Assembly: GCA_004366385.1 (NCBI GenBank)
Contig: SIRU01000060.1
Coordinates: 1-49,404 of the forward strand
DNA: 49,404 bases
Source of the DNA: Actinomycetota bacterium
GTDB taxonomy: Bacteria > Actinomycetota > Thermoleophilia > Gaiellales > Gaiellaceae
Direction of reading: 5' to 3'
Shown here piece by piece: positions 23,130 to 31,784 of this stretch (within the stretch, counting starts at the first letter, position 1; each line of letters begins with the position of its first letter). Made by a program: the position numbers and the translations under genes. The notes under the pieces are model-generated. The model did not search any database, was not told the DNA's origin, and saw only the letters and a list, made by a program, of their open reading frames with translations.

Positions 23130-24482
23130 TCACCGCGGGCGGACGCGCACGAAGACCGCCCGGGCGTTCGTCGCCTTGCTCATCGGGACCGTGCACGTGC
23201 GCTTCGCACCGCGGCACGCCCCCCTCCACGCCCGGAGCTTCCAGCCCTTCGCGGGCGTCGCGGTCAGCCTCAGCGAGACGTGCGACGGGAAGGCCGCGTT
23301 GCAGCGCTTGCCGCACGCGATCCCGCGGCGCGCGCTCCTCACCGAGCCGCGCCCGGCGACGCCGACCGTCAGCCGGTACGTGCGTGGGGCGAAGAGCGCC
23401 GAGACGGCTCTCCCGGGCGCGACGTCCACGGAGCACTTGCCGGTGCCGCTGCACGCGCCGCCCCAGCGCACGAGCTTCGCGGAGCCGGACGGCGTCGCGG
23501 ACAGGGCGAGCTGCGTGCCCGCGTTCCACGTCGTCGTGCAGGTGCGGGCGCAGCGCAGCCCCGGTACGTCCGCGGTGACGGAACCGGGCCCGGTGACGGT
23601 CACGCGGAGCGGCGCCTGCGCGTTCAGCCGCACGAGCCAGGTGGAGTCCTGCGTGTCGAGGAAGGCGCCCGCGTGCCCGTAGTAGTCGTCGCGGCCGACG
23701 TCGAGGAGCTTCTCCGCGAGTGGATCGTCGTCGAGGTACGGGTACATGACGTCGTCGTCGGAGTCGCAGACGTGGCCGTCGCATCCGTTCGGCGCCGCGC
23801 TCGGCACGGCGCCGAGGGCGTGCAGGACCTCGTGGGCAGCGACCGCGGCCGTCGAGACGCCGAGGCACGCGCGGACGTAGACGACCGCGAGCCCGAAGCC
23901 GGAGCGGAGGCTTCCCCCGCGCCCGCAGACCTCGCCCGCGGGCGTCGGCGTCGCCGGGCCGTCGTAGTAGACGACGTACTTCGTGAGCGTCGACGCGAAG
24001 CCTGCGGCCTGGATCCCGTCCAGGATGTCGCCGAAGTTGAAGCCCGAGTCGAGCTGCGCGCCCGTCAGCGGGAGCCGGACCGAGCTGATGTCGAGCTGGA
24101 CGCCGCACGGGAGCTGCCGCACGTCGTTGCGCGGCGTGCGCGTCGGGTCCTCGCGCCGCCACCACAGGTCGATCGCCTCCGCGTCGGTCTGCATGACGCT
24201 CCCGTACGTCGCGAGCCGATCCGGGCCGTCGGAGGGGATCACGTACAGCCAGTGCAGCGGGTGTCCCGGCACCAGGTTCGGCGTCACGTCCGCGGTCGTC
24301 GCGGTGCCGCACCAGGTGGCGGCCGCGGAGGCGGGCGCGCGGATCGCGGGGATGCCCGGCGGCGCGCTCGTGACCGGCCGCACCTCCGCGAGAGCGAGAC
24401 CCGGAGGCGATCCCGCGGCACCGCCCGCGAGCGCCAGCACCGGCGCCAGCGCGGCCGCCGCGACGAGCGCCCGCACGCTCAC
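23130..24482 (-). CDS. Secreted zinc metalloprotease-like protein with two InlB-type repeats
   Basis: 450 residues. Signal peptide (ALVAAAALAPVLALAGGAAG). A metalloprotease core with HEVLHALG (His217), the HExxHxxG zinc site; the third ligand is not obvious, though DDDVMYPY may mark the Met-turn. Cysteines WCG, PCG, VCG, ACL, GCDGHVC suggest disulfides. Residues ~290 to the end hold two divergent InlB B-repeats, each with a G-x-GxVxS/T start, CxxxC and FxGW/WRGAC-type end (RCARTCTTTW...WGGACSG; ACGKRCNAAF...WRGACRG). Such repeats often bind cell surfaces. GTG start overlaps the upstream stop by 4 bases. Proteolysis is inferred. Confidence 0.75.
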   Translation of the reverse strand: MSVRALVAAAALAPVLALAGGAAGSPPGLALAEVRPVTSAPPGIPAIRAPASAAATWCGTATTADVTPNLVPGHPLHWLYVIPSDGPDRLATYGSVMQTDAEAIDLWWRREDPTRTPRNDVRQLPCGVQLDISSVRLPLTGAQLDSGFNFGDILDGIQAAGFASTLTKYVVYYDGPATPTPAGEVCGRGGSLRSGFGLAVVYVRACLGVSTAAVAAHEVLHALGAVPSAAPNGCDGHVCDSDDDVMYPYLDDDPLAEKLLDVGRDDYYGHAGAFLDTQDSTWLVRLNAQAPLRVTVTGPGSVTADVPGLRCARTCTTTWNAGTQLALSATPSGSAKLVRWGGACSGTGKCSVDVAPGRAVSALFAPRTYRLTVGVAGRGSVRSARRGIACGKRCNAAFPSHVSLRLTATPAKGWKLRAWRGACRGAKRTCTVPMSKATNARAVFVRVRPR

Positions 24483-25537
24483 GGCGTCGCGACGGTGACA
24501 GCGACCCGGCCGAGCGATCCCTTCTGTGTGACGCGCACGAACAGCGCCCGCTGACCGCAGACCGTGGTGGTCGTCCGCTTCACCCGCTGCCCGACCCAGA
24601 GCGCCCGCTTGAGGACCGTCCTGCGGTTCGCCGCCACGAGCGCGACCTCGTGCTCACCGCCGCGCGGGAGAGTGGCGGAGAGCCTCAGGTCACCGTCGTA
24701 CGGCGTCTGCAGCGGGATCCACCACACCTTACTCGCCCGCTTGCCGAACATCCGCTTGAACGTCCTCGTCGAGCCCTTGACCCACGGCTGGACGACGTCG
24801 CGCTCGGCCGCGGCGAGCGCCGCCTCGCCCGGGTAGAAGCTCGGCGCGATGATCGTCCAGCGCCCCGGCGTGATGCCGGCCTTGCGCTCGTCCATGAGAC
24901 GATAGGTCTCGGCCCAGGCCTCGCCGGGGTTCAGCGCGTAATTGCGCCCGCCGTCGCCCGGGTACGCCTCGCGCCGGGAGACCTTCGGGCACACGGCCGC
25001 GGCGCTCGCCCACTGCTTCGGCCCCCAGTCGATCGCGCGCCACGGCGTGTTCAGGCGGTGGTTCGCGACGTGGTGGCCGTACTCGTGGCGCACGACCTCC
25101 TCCGGTGTCGTCCCGTCGGTCGTCGTGCCGCCGAAGGAGATCATGCGGTTCCCGCCGTAGCAGCCGAGGGCGCGCGCGCCGCAGATCGCCTGCACCTCGT
25201 CGAGCGTCGCGATCGTCGTCGACACGAGCCGCGAGATCTCGGGCCCGTGCGTGAGACCGGTGACGAACTCCGCCCACTGCTCCGGCGTGTACTCAGGGAG
25301 CGAGTCCGACACGAGGACGTTCACGACCTCCCCGGTCGAGGTGGTGATCGGCCCGCCGCGGAAGGTCGCGGTCAGCTGCGCGAGCCGCTCGACGCGGAGC
25401 CCTGCCGTGCCGCCGCCCGGCGAGGCGGCGAAGACGTGCCCCTCGGCGATCACGGGGGCCGCGCTCGCGCCGGCGCCGCCCAGAACGACGAGCGCTCCGA
25501 CGAGGAGCGCTGCGAGCCGCGGGCGGGCGGACTCCAT
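24479..25537 (-). CDS. Secreted zinc metalloprotease-like protein (HEYGHH)
   Basis: 352 residues. Signal peptide (LAALLVGALVVLGGAGASAAP). Zinc site HEYGHH with His151 in VVRHEYGHHVANH, and a likely third ligand Glu in PGEAWAETYRLM, as in gluzincin-type enzymes. Two cysteines (ICGARALGC) are close together and may pair. A C-terminal beta domain (RLSATLPRGGEHEVALVAAN) resembles PPC-like modules. Followed by the InlB-repeat protease with a 4-base overlap, so the two are co-translated and may act on one extracellular target. Confidence 0.75.
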   Translation of the reverse strand: MESARPRLAALLVGALVVLGGAGASAAPVIAEGHVFAASPGGGTAGLRVERLAQLTATFRGGPITTSTGEVVNVLVSDSLPEYTPEQWAEFVTGLTHGPEISRLVSTTIATLDEVQAICGARALGCYGGNRMISFGGTTTDGTTPEEVVRHEYGHHVANHRLNTPWRAIDWGPKQWASAAAVCPKVSRREAYPGDGGRNYALNPGEAWAETYRLMDERKAGITPGRWTIIAPSFYPGEAALAAAERDVVQPWVKGSTRTFKRMFGKRASKVWWIPLQTPYDGDLRLSATLPRGGEHEVALVAANRRTVLKRALWVGQRVKRTTTTVCGQRALFVRVTQKGSLGRVAVTVATP

Positions 25538-25584
25538 GTCTCCTTATAGCCGCAGCACGTGAGCGGCGGGTAAGAAAGCGGCGT

Positions 25585-27174
25585 CTACGCGCGCGGGCCG
25601 GCGGCCGCGACGGCGGGCGAGACGCGGTCGAAACGCTCGAAGTTCTCCCGGAAGAGCGACGCGAGCTCGCGGGCCTTCACGTCGTACCGCTCGGGGTCGC
25701 GCCAGGTCGAGCGCGGGTCGAGGAGCTTCGAGTCGACGCCCGGCACGGAGACCGGGACCTCGAGCCCGAACACCTCGTCCACACGGTACTCGACGCCGTC
25801 CAGGTCGCCGGAGAGCGCCGCGCGCAGCAGCGCGCGCGTCGCGTCGATCGGCATCCGGTGACCCTCGCCGTACGGCCCGCCCGTCCAGCCGGTGTTGACG
25901 AGCCAGGGCTGCGCGCCGTGCCGGTCGAGCCGCTCGCCGAGCATCCCCGCATACACCGACGGCGGCTGCGGGAGGAAGGGCGCGCCGAAGCAGGACGAGA
26001 ACGTCGGCTGTGGCTCCTGCACTCCGATCTCCGTCCCCGCGAGCTTCGACGTGAAGCCGGAGAGGAACCAGTACAGCGCCTGGTCGCGCGTCAGCCGCGC
26101 GAGCGGCGGGAGGATGCCGAACGCGTCCGCGGTGAGGAAGACGACCGAGGCCGGATGCCCGCCGCGCTTCTCCGGGAGCGCGTTCGCGATCTGCTCGAGC
26201 TTGTACGCGGCGCGCGTGTTCTCGGTCTTCGAGTCGTCGTCGAGGTCGAGGACGCCGCGCTCGTCCACGATCACGTTCTCGAGCACGGTGCCGAAGCTGC
26301 GAGTCGTCGCGTAGATCTGCGGCTCGGCCTCGGGCGAGAGCCGGATCACCTTCGCGTAACAGCCGCCCTCGAAGTTGAAGATCCCGTCGTCGGCCCAGCC
26401 GTGCTCGTCGTCGCCGATCAGGTGCCGCTCCGGGTCGGCGGAGAGCGTCGTCTTGCCGGTCCCGGAGAGCCCGAAGAAGACGGCGACCATGCCCTCGTCG
26501 TCCCTGTTCGCCGAGCAGTGCATCGGGAACACGCCCTCGAGCGGGAGCCGGTCGTTCAGGAGCGTGAAGATCGACTTCTTGATCTCGCCCGCGTAGAACG
26601 TGCCCCCGATCAGCACCTCGGCCCGCGTGGGATGGAGCACGACGAACGTGCTCGACCGCGTGCCGTCCTCGCCGGGGTCGGCGTCGAGCGACGGCCCGTG
26701 GAGGACGAGCGCGTCGATCTCCAGCTCTTCGAGCTCGTCCGGCGCCGGGTCGATGAAGAGCGTCTTCGCGAAGAGCGCGTGCCAGGGGCTCTCCGTGATC
26801 ACGCGGACGGCGATCCGGTGCGCGGGATCGGCGCCGGCGTACGCGTCGACGACGTACACGTCACGCGCCCCGAGGTGGTCGGCGAGCTTCTCGCGCAGCT
26901 GCTCGAACGACGCCTCGGAGATGTCCGCGTTCACGTCCCCCCACCAGATGCGCTCCTCCGAGCCGGGCTCGCGGACGATGAACTTGTCCTTCGGCGAGCG
27001 GCCCGTGTGCTGGCCCGTGTCGACGACGATCGGGCCGCCCTCCGCGAGCTGCCCGTCGCGCCGCTCGAGCGCATGCATGTAGAGCTGTGCGGTCGTGGGG
27101 TGCCAGTGGATGCGGCCGCCGACCTCGAGGCCGTGCTGCTCGAGCTCGCGGCGGCCGGGGACGATCGCGATCAC
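25585..27174 (-). CDS. pckA: Phosphoenolpyruvate carboxykinase (ATP)
   Basis: 529 residues from the GTG at 27174. Converts oxaloacetate and ATP to PEP, the first gluconeogenic step, or the reverse. ATP-type signatures: TGRSPKDKFIV, the metal/PEP region FYAGEIKKSIFTLLN, kinase-1a P-loop GLSGTGKTTLS, the metal-binding FGDDEHGW-like LIGDDEHGW, and NVGWTGG-like NTGWTGGPYGEGHRM. The start codon choice removes an Arg/His-rich leader that a more upstream start would add. It is alone, with metalloprotease genes downstream and a hydrolase gene upstream. Confidence 0.95.
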   Translation of the reverse strand: MIAIVPGRRELEQHGLEVGGRIHWHPTTAQLYMHALERRDGQLAEGGPIVVDTGQHTGRSPKDKFIVREPGSEERIWWGDVNADISEASFEQLREKLADHLGARDVYVVDAYAGADPAHRIAVRVITESPWHALFAKTLFIDPAPDELEELEIDALVLHGPSLDADPGEDGTRSSTFVVLHPTRAEVLIGGTFYAGEIKKSIFTLLNDRLPLEGVFPMHCSANRDDEGMVAVFFGLSGTGKTTLSADPERHLIGDDEHGWADDGIFNFEGGCYAKVIRLSPEAEPQIYATTRSFGTVLENVIVDERGVLDLDDDSKTENTRAAYKLEQIANALPEKRGGHPASVVFLTADAFGILPPLARLTRDQALYWFLSGFTSKLAGTEIGVQEPQPTFSSCFGAPFLPQPPSVYAGMLGERLDRHGAQPWLVNTGWTGGPYGEGHRMPIDATRALLRAALSGDLDGVEYRVDEVFGLEVPVSVPGVDSKLLDPRSTWRDPERYDVKARELASLFRENFERFDRVSPAVAAAGPRA

Positions 27175-27208
27175 TCGTGCATGGTATTCGCCGAGCGGGC
27201 CCTGCGCC

Positions 27209-27859
27209 TCAGTTCGTGCCTGCAAACGCGGCGATCGAGGCCGAGATGGGGTCGAGCCAGCGCTTCGCGCCGGGGAGCGTGACGAGGCGTCCGTCCCGGC
27301 CGCGCACCGCGACGCCGTGCAGGCTGCGCGGGATCAGTGTGTAGGAGCCGGTTGCACCGGCGGCCAGCGCGCGCTCGAAGCCCGCGCGGGAGTGGCTCGG
27401 GCTCACGCCCGGGATCCCGGGCAGCCAGCGGTCCCAGGCGCCGTGGACGACGTCGAGCCTGCGGCCGGCGAGCGGGGCGAGATCGAGCTCGGGCGGGAAC
27501 CAGGGCGCGAGCCCGAGGATGGGGCCGGCGCTCACGTGCTCGGAGGCGCCGATCGCGACGGCGCCGCCCATCGAGAAGCCGACGAGGAGCGCGGGCCGGC
27601 CGAGGTGGTCGAGCGCGGCCTCGGCGTCCTCGAAGCACGACGGGAGCTCGTGCCAGCTCTTCACGCGGTAGCGCACCTCGACGAAGGCGACGCCCGGGAA
27701 GCGCGGCGCGAGGCGGGTCGCGAGCCACTCGCTCGTCGCGCTCCAGGTGCCGGGGACGCGGCGCGCGGTGCCGCCGTTGACGAGAACTGCGGCGACCGGG
27801 GCGTCGGCGTTGCGCACGCGCGCGTCGGCGCCGGTGGTGAGTGCGACGACGCGCGTCAT
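27209..27859 (-). CDS. Alpha/beta-hydrolase family protein
   Basis: 216 residues. Fold markers: oxyanion region AAVLVNGGTARR, nucleophile elbow GFSMGGA, acidic residue in VVHGAWDRWLPG, and catalytic His in SLHGVAVRG. This is close to dienelactone hydrolase-like cytosolic esterases; the substrate is unknown. Its ATG overlaps the stop of the ABC exporter upstream by 4 bases, so it is co-translated with it. Confidence 0.82.
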   Translation of the reverse strand: MTRVVALTTGADARVRNADAPVAAVLVNGGTARRVPGTWSATSEWLATRLAPRFPGVAFVEVRYRVKSWHELPSCFEDAEAALDHLGRPALLVGFSMGGAVAIGASEHVSAGPILGLAPWFPPELDLAPLAGRRLDVVHGAWDRWLPGIPGVSPSHSRAGFERALAAGATGSYTLIPRSLHGVAVRGRDGRLVTLPGAKRWLDPISASIAAFAGTN

Positions 27860-29676
27860 TCGGCCAGCATGGAGAGGGGCGAGCCACCGTCCCGCGCTGC
27901 AAGCTCCGCGAAGCGACCGCCGCGCGCGACCAGCTCGTCGTGCGTCCCCACCTCGACCACGCGCCCGCGGTCGAGCACCACGATCTGGTCGGCGTCGCGC
28001 ACGGTCGAGAGCCGGTGCGCGATCGCGATCGTCGTGCGCCCCTCGGAGAGCCGCTCGAGCGCCTCCTGCACGAGCCGCTCCGTCTGCGTGTCGAGGGACG
28101 AGGTCGCCTCGTCGAGGACGAGCACCGGCGGGTTGCGGAGGATCGTCCTGGCGATCGCGATCCGCTGCTTCTCGCCGCCGGAGAAGCGGTAGCCGCGCTC
28201 GCCGACGACGGTGTCGTAGCCGTCCGGGAGCGTCGCGATCAGCTCGTGGATCTGCGCGGCGCGAGCTGCCTCTTCGATCTCCTCGTCGGTTGCGTCGGGG
28301 TCGGCGAAGCGGAGGTTCTCGCGCACGGTCGCGTGGAAGAGGTACGTCTCCTGCGAGACGACGCCCACCGCGGCCGCGAGCGACTCGAACGTCACGTCGC
28401 GCACGTCGACGCCGTCGATCGACACCGTGCCCTGCGTCGCGTCGTACAGCCGCGCGACGAGGTACGCGCAGGTCGTCTTGCCGGAGCCGGTCTCGCCGAC
28501 GAGCGCCGTCTTCGTCCCCGCCGGCACGGCGAAGGACACGTCCTGGAGCGTCCACGCCGCGTCGTCGTAGCGGAACCAGACCGAGTCGAGCCGCACCTCG
28601 CCGCGCGGCGCCTCGAGCATGCGCGTGCCCTCCTCCACGTCCACCTTCTGGTCGAGGTACTCGAAGATCCGGTCGAAGAGGGCGAGCGACGTCTGGATCT
28701 CGAGCTGGACGCCGAGCAGGCTCCCGATCGGGAAGAAGAGCCGCGTCTGGAGAGTCGTGAACGCGACGACCGTCCCGATCGTGATCGTGGCGGAGCCCTG
28801 CGCGATCGTGAAGCCCGCGAACCAGTACACGAGCGCGGGCATGACCGCGAACGACGTCTGGATCGCGGCCATCATCCAGCGGCCGGTCATGCGGCTCCGC
28901 ACCTCGAGCGCGGCCAGCCGCTCGGACTCGGTCTCGAAGCGCAGCGCCAGGTCCTCGGTCCGCCCCATCGTCTTCCCGAGCAGGATCCCGGAGACCGACA
29001 GCGACTCCTGGACGATCGAGGACACGTCCGCGAGGGACGCCTGCCGCTCGGCCGCGACCTTCTTCCGCTGCGCCCCGACCCGCTTCGTGAGCAGGACGAA
29101 GAGCGGGAGCAGCGCGAGCGAGAAGGCGGCTAGGCGCCAGTCGAGCAGCACCATCGCGACGACGGTCGCGAGCACCGTCGTCACGTTCGCGAGCACCGAG
29201 GTCGCGGTCGACGTGACGACGGTCTCGATCCCGCCGATGTCGTTCGCGATCCGGCTCTGCACCTCACCCGTGCGTGTGCGCGTGAAGAAGGCGAGGGAGA
29301 GCCGCTGGAGGTGGCGGTAGACCTGGCTGCGGAGATCGTGCATCACGGCCTGCCCGACCTGGTTCGAGAGGAGCGTCTGCCAGACGCCGAGGACGCCGGT
29401 GACGATCGGGATCGCGACCATGCCCGCGACGAGGATCGTCAGCAGGCCGACGTCCTCCTCCGGGATCGCGACGTCGAGCACCTCGCGGAGCAGGAACGGC
29501 GTGATCACGCCGAGCCCGGCGGAGACGACGATCAGCCCGGAGACCGCGGCGAGCCGCCGCTTGTACGCCCGGAAGAGCCGGACGATGCGCCGGAAGTTCG
29601 CCTTCCGCACGGCAGGGTCGGCCGGCCGCTCGGGCGCGTCCTGGGGGGTGAACGAGTCGAACCGGCGACCTGGCAC
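27856..29676 (-). CDS. ABC transporter, fused permease and ATPase (exporter type)
   Basis: 606 residues, one half-transporter that must dimerise. Six-helix ABC membrane domain from about residue 35 (RLAAVSGLIVVSAGLGVI) to 330, then the nucleotide-binding domain: Walker A GETGSGKTT, Q-loop VVSQETYLFHATV, signature FSGGEKQRIAIAR, Walker B VLVLDEATSSLD, H-loop IAHRLSTVRDAD. Resembles MsbA/LmrA-like lipid or drug exporters. A GTG at 29676 is chosen; longer frames would run into the divergent recombinase gene. Confidence 0.92.
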   Translation of the reverse strand: MPGRRFDSFTPQDAPERPADPAVRKANFRRIVRLFRAYKRRLAAVSGLIVVSAGLGVITPFLLREVLDVAIPEEDVGLLTILVAGMVAIPIVTGVLGVWQTLLSNQVGQAVMHDLRSQVYRHLQRLSLAFFTRTRTGEVQSRIANDIGGIETVVTSTATSVLANVTTVLATVVAMVLLDWRLAAFSLALLPLFVLLTKRVGAQRKKVAAERQASLADVSSIVQESLSVSGILLGKTMGRTEDLALRFETESERLAALEVRSRMTGRWMMAAIQTSFAVMPALVYWFAGFTIAQGSATITIGTVVAFTTLQTRLFFPIGSLLGVQLEIQTSLALFDRIFEYLDQKVDVEEGTRMLEAPRGEVRLDSVWFRYDDAAWTLQDVSFAVPAGTKTALVGETGSGKTTCAYLVARLYDATQGTVSIDGVDVRDVTFESLAAAVGVVSQETYLFHATVRENLRFADPDATDEEIEEAARAAQIHELIATLPDGYDTVVGERGYRFSGGEKQRIAIARTILRNPPVLVLDEATSSLDTQTERLVQEALERLSEGRTTIAIAHRLSTVRDADQIVVLDRGRVVEVGTHDELVARGGRFAELAARDGGSPLSMLAE

Positions 29677-29755
29677 GGCCGTAAGCGTGCCTGCGCGAGA
29701 CGGGCCGGCGTCGCCCGGCGGCAGGCTACGCGCGCCGAGCGGCGAATCCGCCCTC

Positions 29756-30589
29756 GTGGACACCCGAGCCGCGATCGACCGCTTCCTCGAGCACGGGCCG
29801 ATCTCCGACGCGACGGGGCGCGCGTACGGGTCCGACCTGCGCGGGTTCGCGCGCTGGCTCGACTCGCGCGGGCTCTCGCTCGAGGACGTCGACGCGCGCG
29901 TGCTCTCCGAGTGGGTCGGCGACCTCGGGCGCGGGCATCGCCGCCTCGCCCCCGCCTCGATCTCGCGGCGGCTTGCCGCCGTCCGCGCGTGCCTCCGCTT
30001 CACGTTCGGCCCGGAGCGCGTGCCGGAAGCCGCGCTCGGCCCGCGCCGCCCGCGCCGCCTCCCGGACGCGCCGAAGCAGACCGAGGTCGAGGCGATCGTC
30101 GACGCCGCGGACGGCGACTCGCCGCTCGCGCTGCGCAACCGCGCCCTCCTCGAGCTCCTCTACTCGGGTGGCCTGCGCTCGGCCGAGGTCGTCGGGCTGA
30201 ACCTCGCCGACGTCGACTTCGAGCGCGAGGCCGTGCACGTGCACGGGAAGGGCGGGAAGGAGCGCGTCGTCCCGCTCGGCGAGGAGGCGGCGCACCGCCT
30301 CGCGCGCTACCTCCGCGACGCGCGGCCGGAGCTCGCCGCCGGCGCGAACGACGCGTTCTTCCTCTCCACGCGCGGCCGTCGGCTCGACACGAGCACGGTC
30401 CGCCGGCTCCTCCGCAACCCGCACCGACTGCGGCACGCCTTCGCGACGCACCTGCTCGAGGGCGGCGCCGATCTGCGAACGATCCAGGAGCTCCTCGGGC
30501 ACTCGTCGCTCTCGACGACGCAGATCTACAGCCACGTTGACGCGAAGCGGCTCCGCCGCGTCTACGACCGCTCGCACCCGCGCTCGTAG
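29756..30589 (+). CDS. XerC/XerD-like tyrosine recombinase, compact
   Basis: 277 residues. SAM-like N-terminal core-binding domain (AAIDRFLEHGPISDATGRAYG) and catalytic domain with Arg (SGGLRSAEVVGL), Lys (HGKGGKER), HRLRHAFATHLLEGG, LGHSSLSTTQIYSHV (nucleophile Tyr258). Between STVRRLLR and NPHRLRH it is about 13 residues shorter than the second recombinase at 31785. The remaining catalytic set is complete. It may be the XerC partner in chromosome dimer resolution; the short loop is odd. GTG at 29756; divergent from the ABC exporter. Confidence 0.85.
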   Translation: MDTRAAIDRFLEHGPISDATGRAYGSDLRGFARWLDSRGLSLEDVDARVLSEWVGDLGRGHRRLAPASISRRLAAVRACLRFTFGPERVPEAALGPRRPRRLPDAPKQTEVEAIVDAADGDSPLALRNRALLELLYSGGLRSAEVVGLNLADVDFEREAVHVHGKGGKERVVPLGEEAAHRLARYLRDARPELAAGANDAFFLSTRGRRLDTSTVRRLLRNPHRLRHAFATHLLEGGADLRTIQELLGHSSLSTTQIYSHVDAKRLRRVYDRSHPRS

Positions 30590-30631
30590 AGCGTGCCGCG
30601 AAGACGCGACGTGGTCACCAAGACGAAAATC

Positions 30632-30644
30632 GGTGTCAGACACC
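30632..30644. repeat. 13-bp palindrome with TCAGA centre
   Basis: GGTGTC-A-GACACC, just after CGAAAATC and before GGGTC. Same build as the palindrome at 15378-15394 (arm, central A, arm, with TC-A-GA at the centre). Lies in the 190-bp gap between two genes that hold nothing else recognisable. Confidence 0.55.
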
Positions 30645-30780
30645 GGGTCTAGTCGCCGTCTACTCCCCAGGCGTGCGAGCAGGGGCGTACGGCGGCGCTA
30701 GACATTCGGAGTGCGAACACGCGCCGGCTCTCCGCGACACGACCGAAGCGGCCGTCTCGCCGAGCGGCCATCGTGCGCCG

Positions 30781-31722
30781 TCACGGCCGGCAGGGCTTCG
30801 AGCCGCGCGTGTTCTGCTGCTGGAGCTTGTTCATCGCCGCCTCATGGGCGACGTCGTCCGGGTGCCCGGGCCGGAAGTCGTGGAGGCCCGGCCCCTCCCA
30901 GCTCACGTCCGGGGTCACGCCCGGCCCGCTCGTGGAGAGCCGGTACCGCTTCCCGTTCGCGGCCGGTTGCCGGGCGCCGGTGTGCGTCGTGTGCGGGACG
31001 AGCCCGTAGCAGAAGGTGCCGTCGGGCTTCTTCGCGAGGAAGCCGTTCTCGCGCTTCCAGCCCCGCCCGAGCGCGGAGTCGAGCGCGTCGAGGTAGAGGA
31101 CGCGGCCGTACGTGTCGGTCGGGTCGCCGGTCAGCGTCCAGGTGAAGCCGTACACGGGCTTGCCCTGGTAGGTCAGGCGGCCGAAGAGGTGGTGCCACCT
31201 CCCGCCGTAGTACCAGTCGGTCCAGGCCTCGAGCTTCGCCGGCTCGCCAGTCCAGTGGGACATCCTGAGCTCCCACGCCCCGTGGCCGGGGCGCCACGGC
31301 GGAATGCCGTAGTTCGCCTGGAAGCGCTGCCAGCGCTGGAGCGCCCAGTGCGAGCCGTCGGGCGCGGTGCAGGCGGCCACCACCCAGGGGATCGCCGGGC
31401 CGCGGTACGGCCCGCACGCGTTGCGCAGCGTCTTCCAGAGCGGCTTGCCGAACCGCCCCCACCCGCCCGAGTAGTCGAGCTGGAAGGCGACCTGCTTCCG
31501 CGTCCGGCTCGGCGGGAGCGCGTTCACGGCGCCCCACACGAGCACCTTGTGCTTGCGCCCGCCCGCGTGGTACGTCACGAGCGCCTTCCCGTCACGACCG
31601 ACGATCAGCCTCTCCGAGGACGTGTTGCGTGCGATCAGCTGCGACGCCTGCGCAGCCTCGGGCAACGCTGCGGACATGAGCCACAGCGCGCACGCCGCCG
31701 CCCCCCACGCGACTACGCGCAT
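30781..31722 (-). CDS. Secreted Trp-rich protein of unknown function
   Basis: 313 residues with a signal peptide (VVAWGAAACALWLMSAALPE, then AAQA cleavage region). The mature protein is rich in Trp and Tyr and contains HYAGGRKHKVLVWGAVNALP-like YHAGGRKHKVLVWGA, RNACGPYRGP, PWVVAACTAPDGSHWALQRW, WTDWYYGG, and YGRVLYLDALDSALG. Four cysteines in the mature part could pair. I do not recognise the family; it appears restricted to this kind of actinobacterium as far as I recall. It sits between two recombinase genes on the opposite strand. TAGGGT lies 9 bases upstream of the ATG. Confidence 0.65.
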   Translation of the reverse strand: MRVVAWGAAACALWLMSAALPEAAQASQLIARNTSSERLIVGRDGKALVTYHAGGRKHKVLVWGAVNALPPSRTRKQVAFQLDYSGGWGRFGKPLWKTLRNACGPYRGPAIPWVVAACTAPDGSHWALQRWQRFQANYGIPPWRPGHGAWELRMSHWTGEPAKLEAWTDWYYGGRWHHLFGRLTYQGKPVYGFTWTLTGDPTDTYGRVLYLDALDSALGRGWKRENGFLAKKPDGTFCYGLVPHTTHTGARQPAANGKRYRLSTSGPGVTPDVSWEGPGLHDFRPGHPDDVAHEAAMNKLQQQNTRGSKPCRP

Positions 31723-31784
31723 CGGCCGACCACCCTAGACACAGAGAGGAGCGGGCGCAACGAGGCCGAAATCGACCGGGCGCC

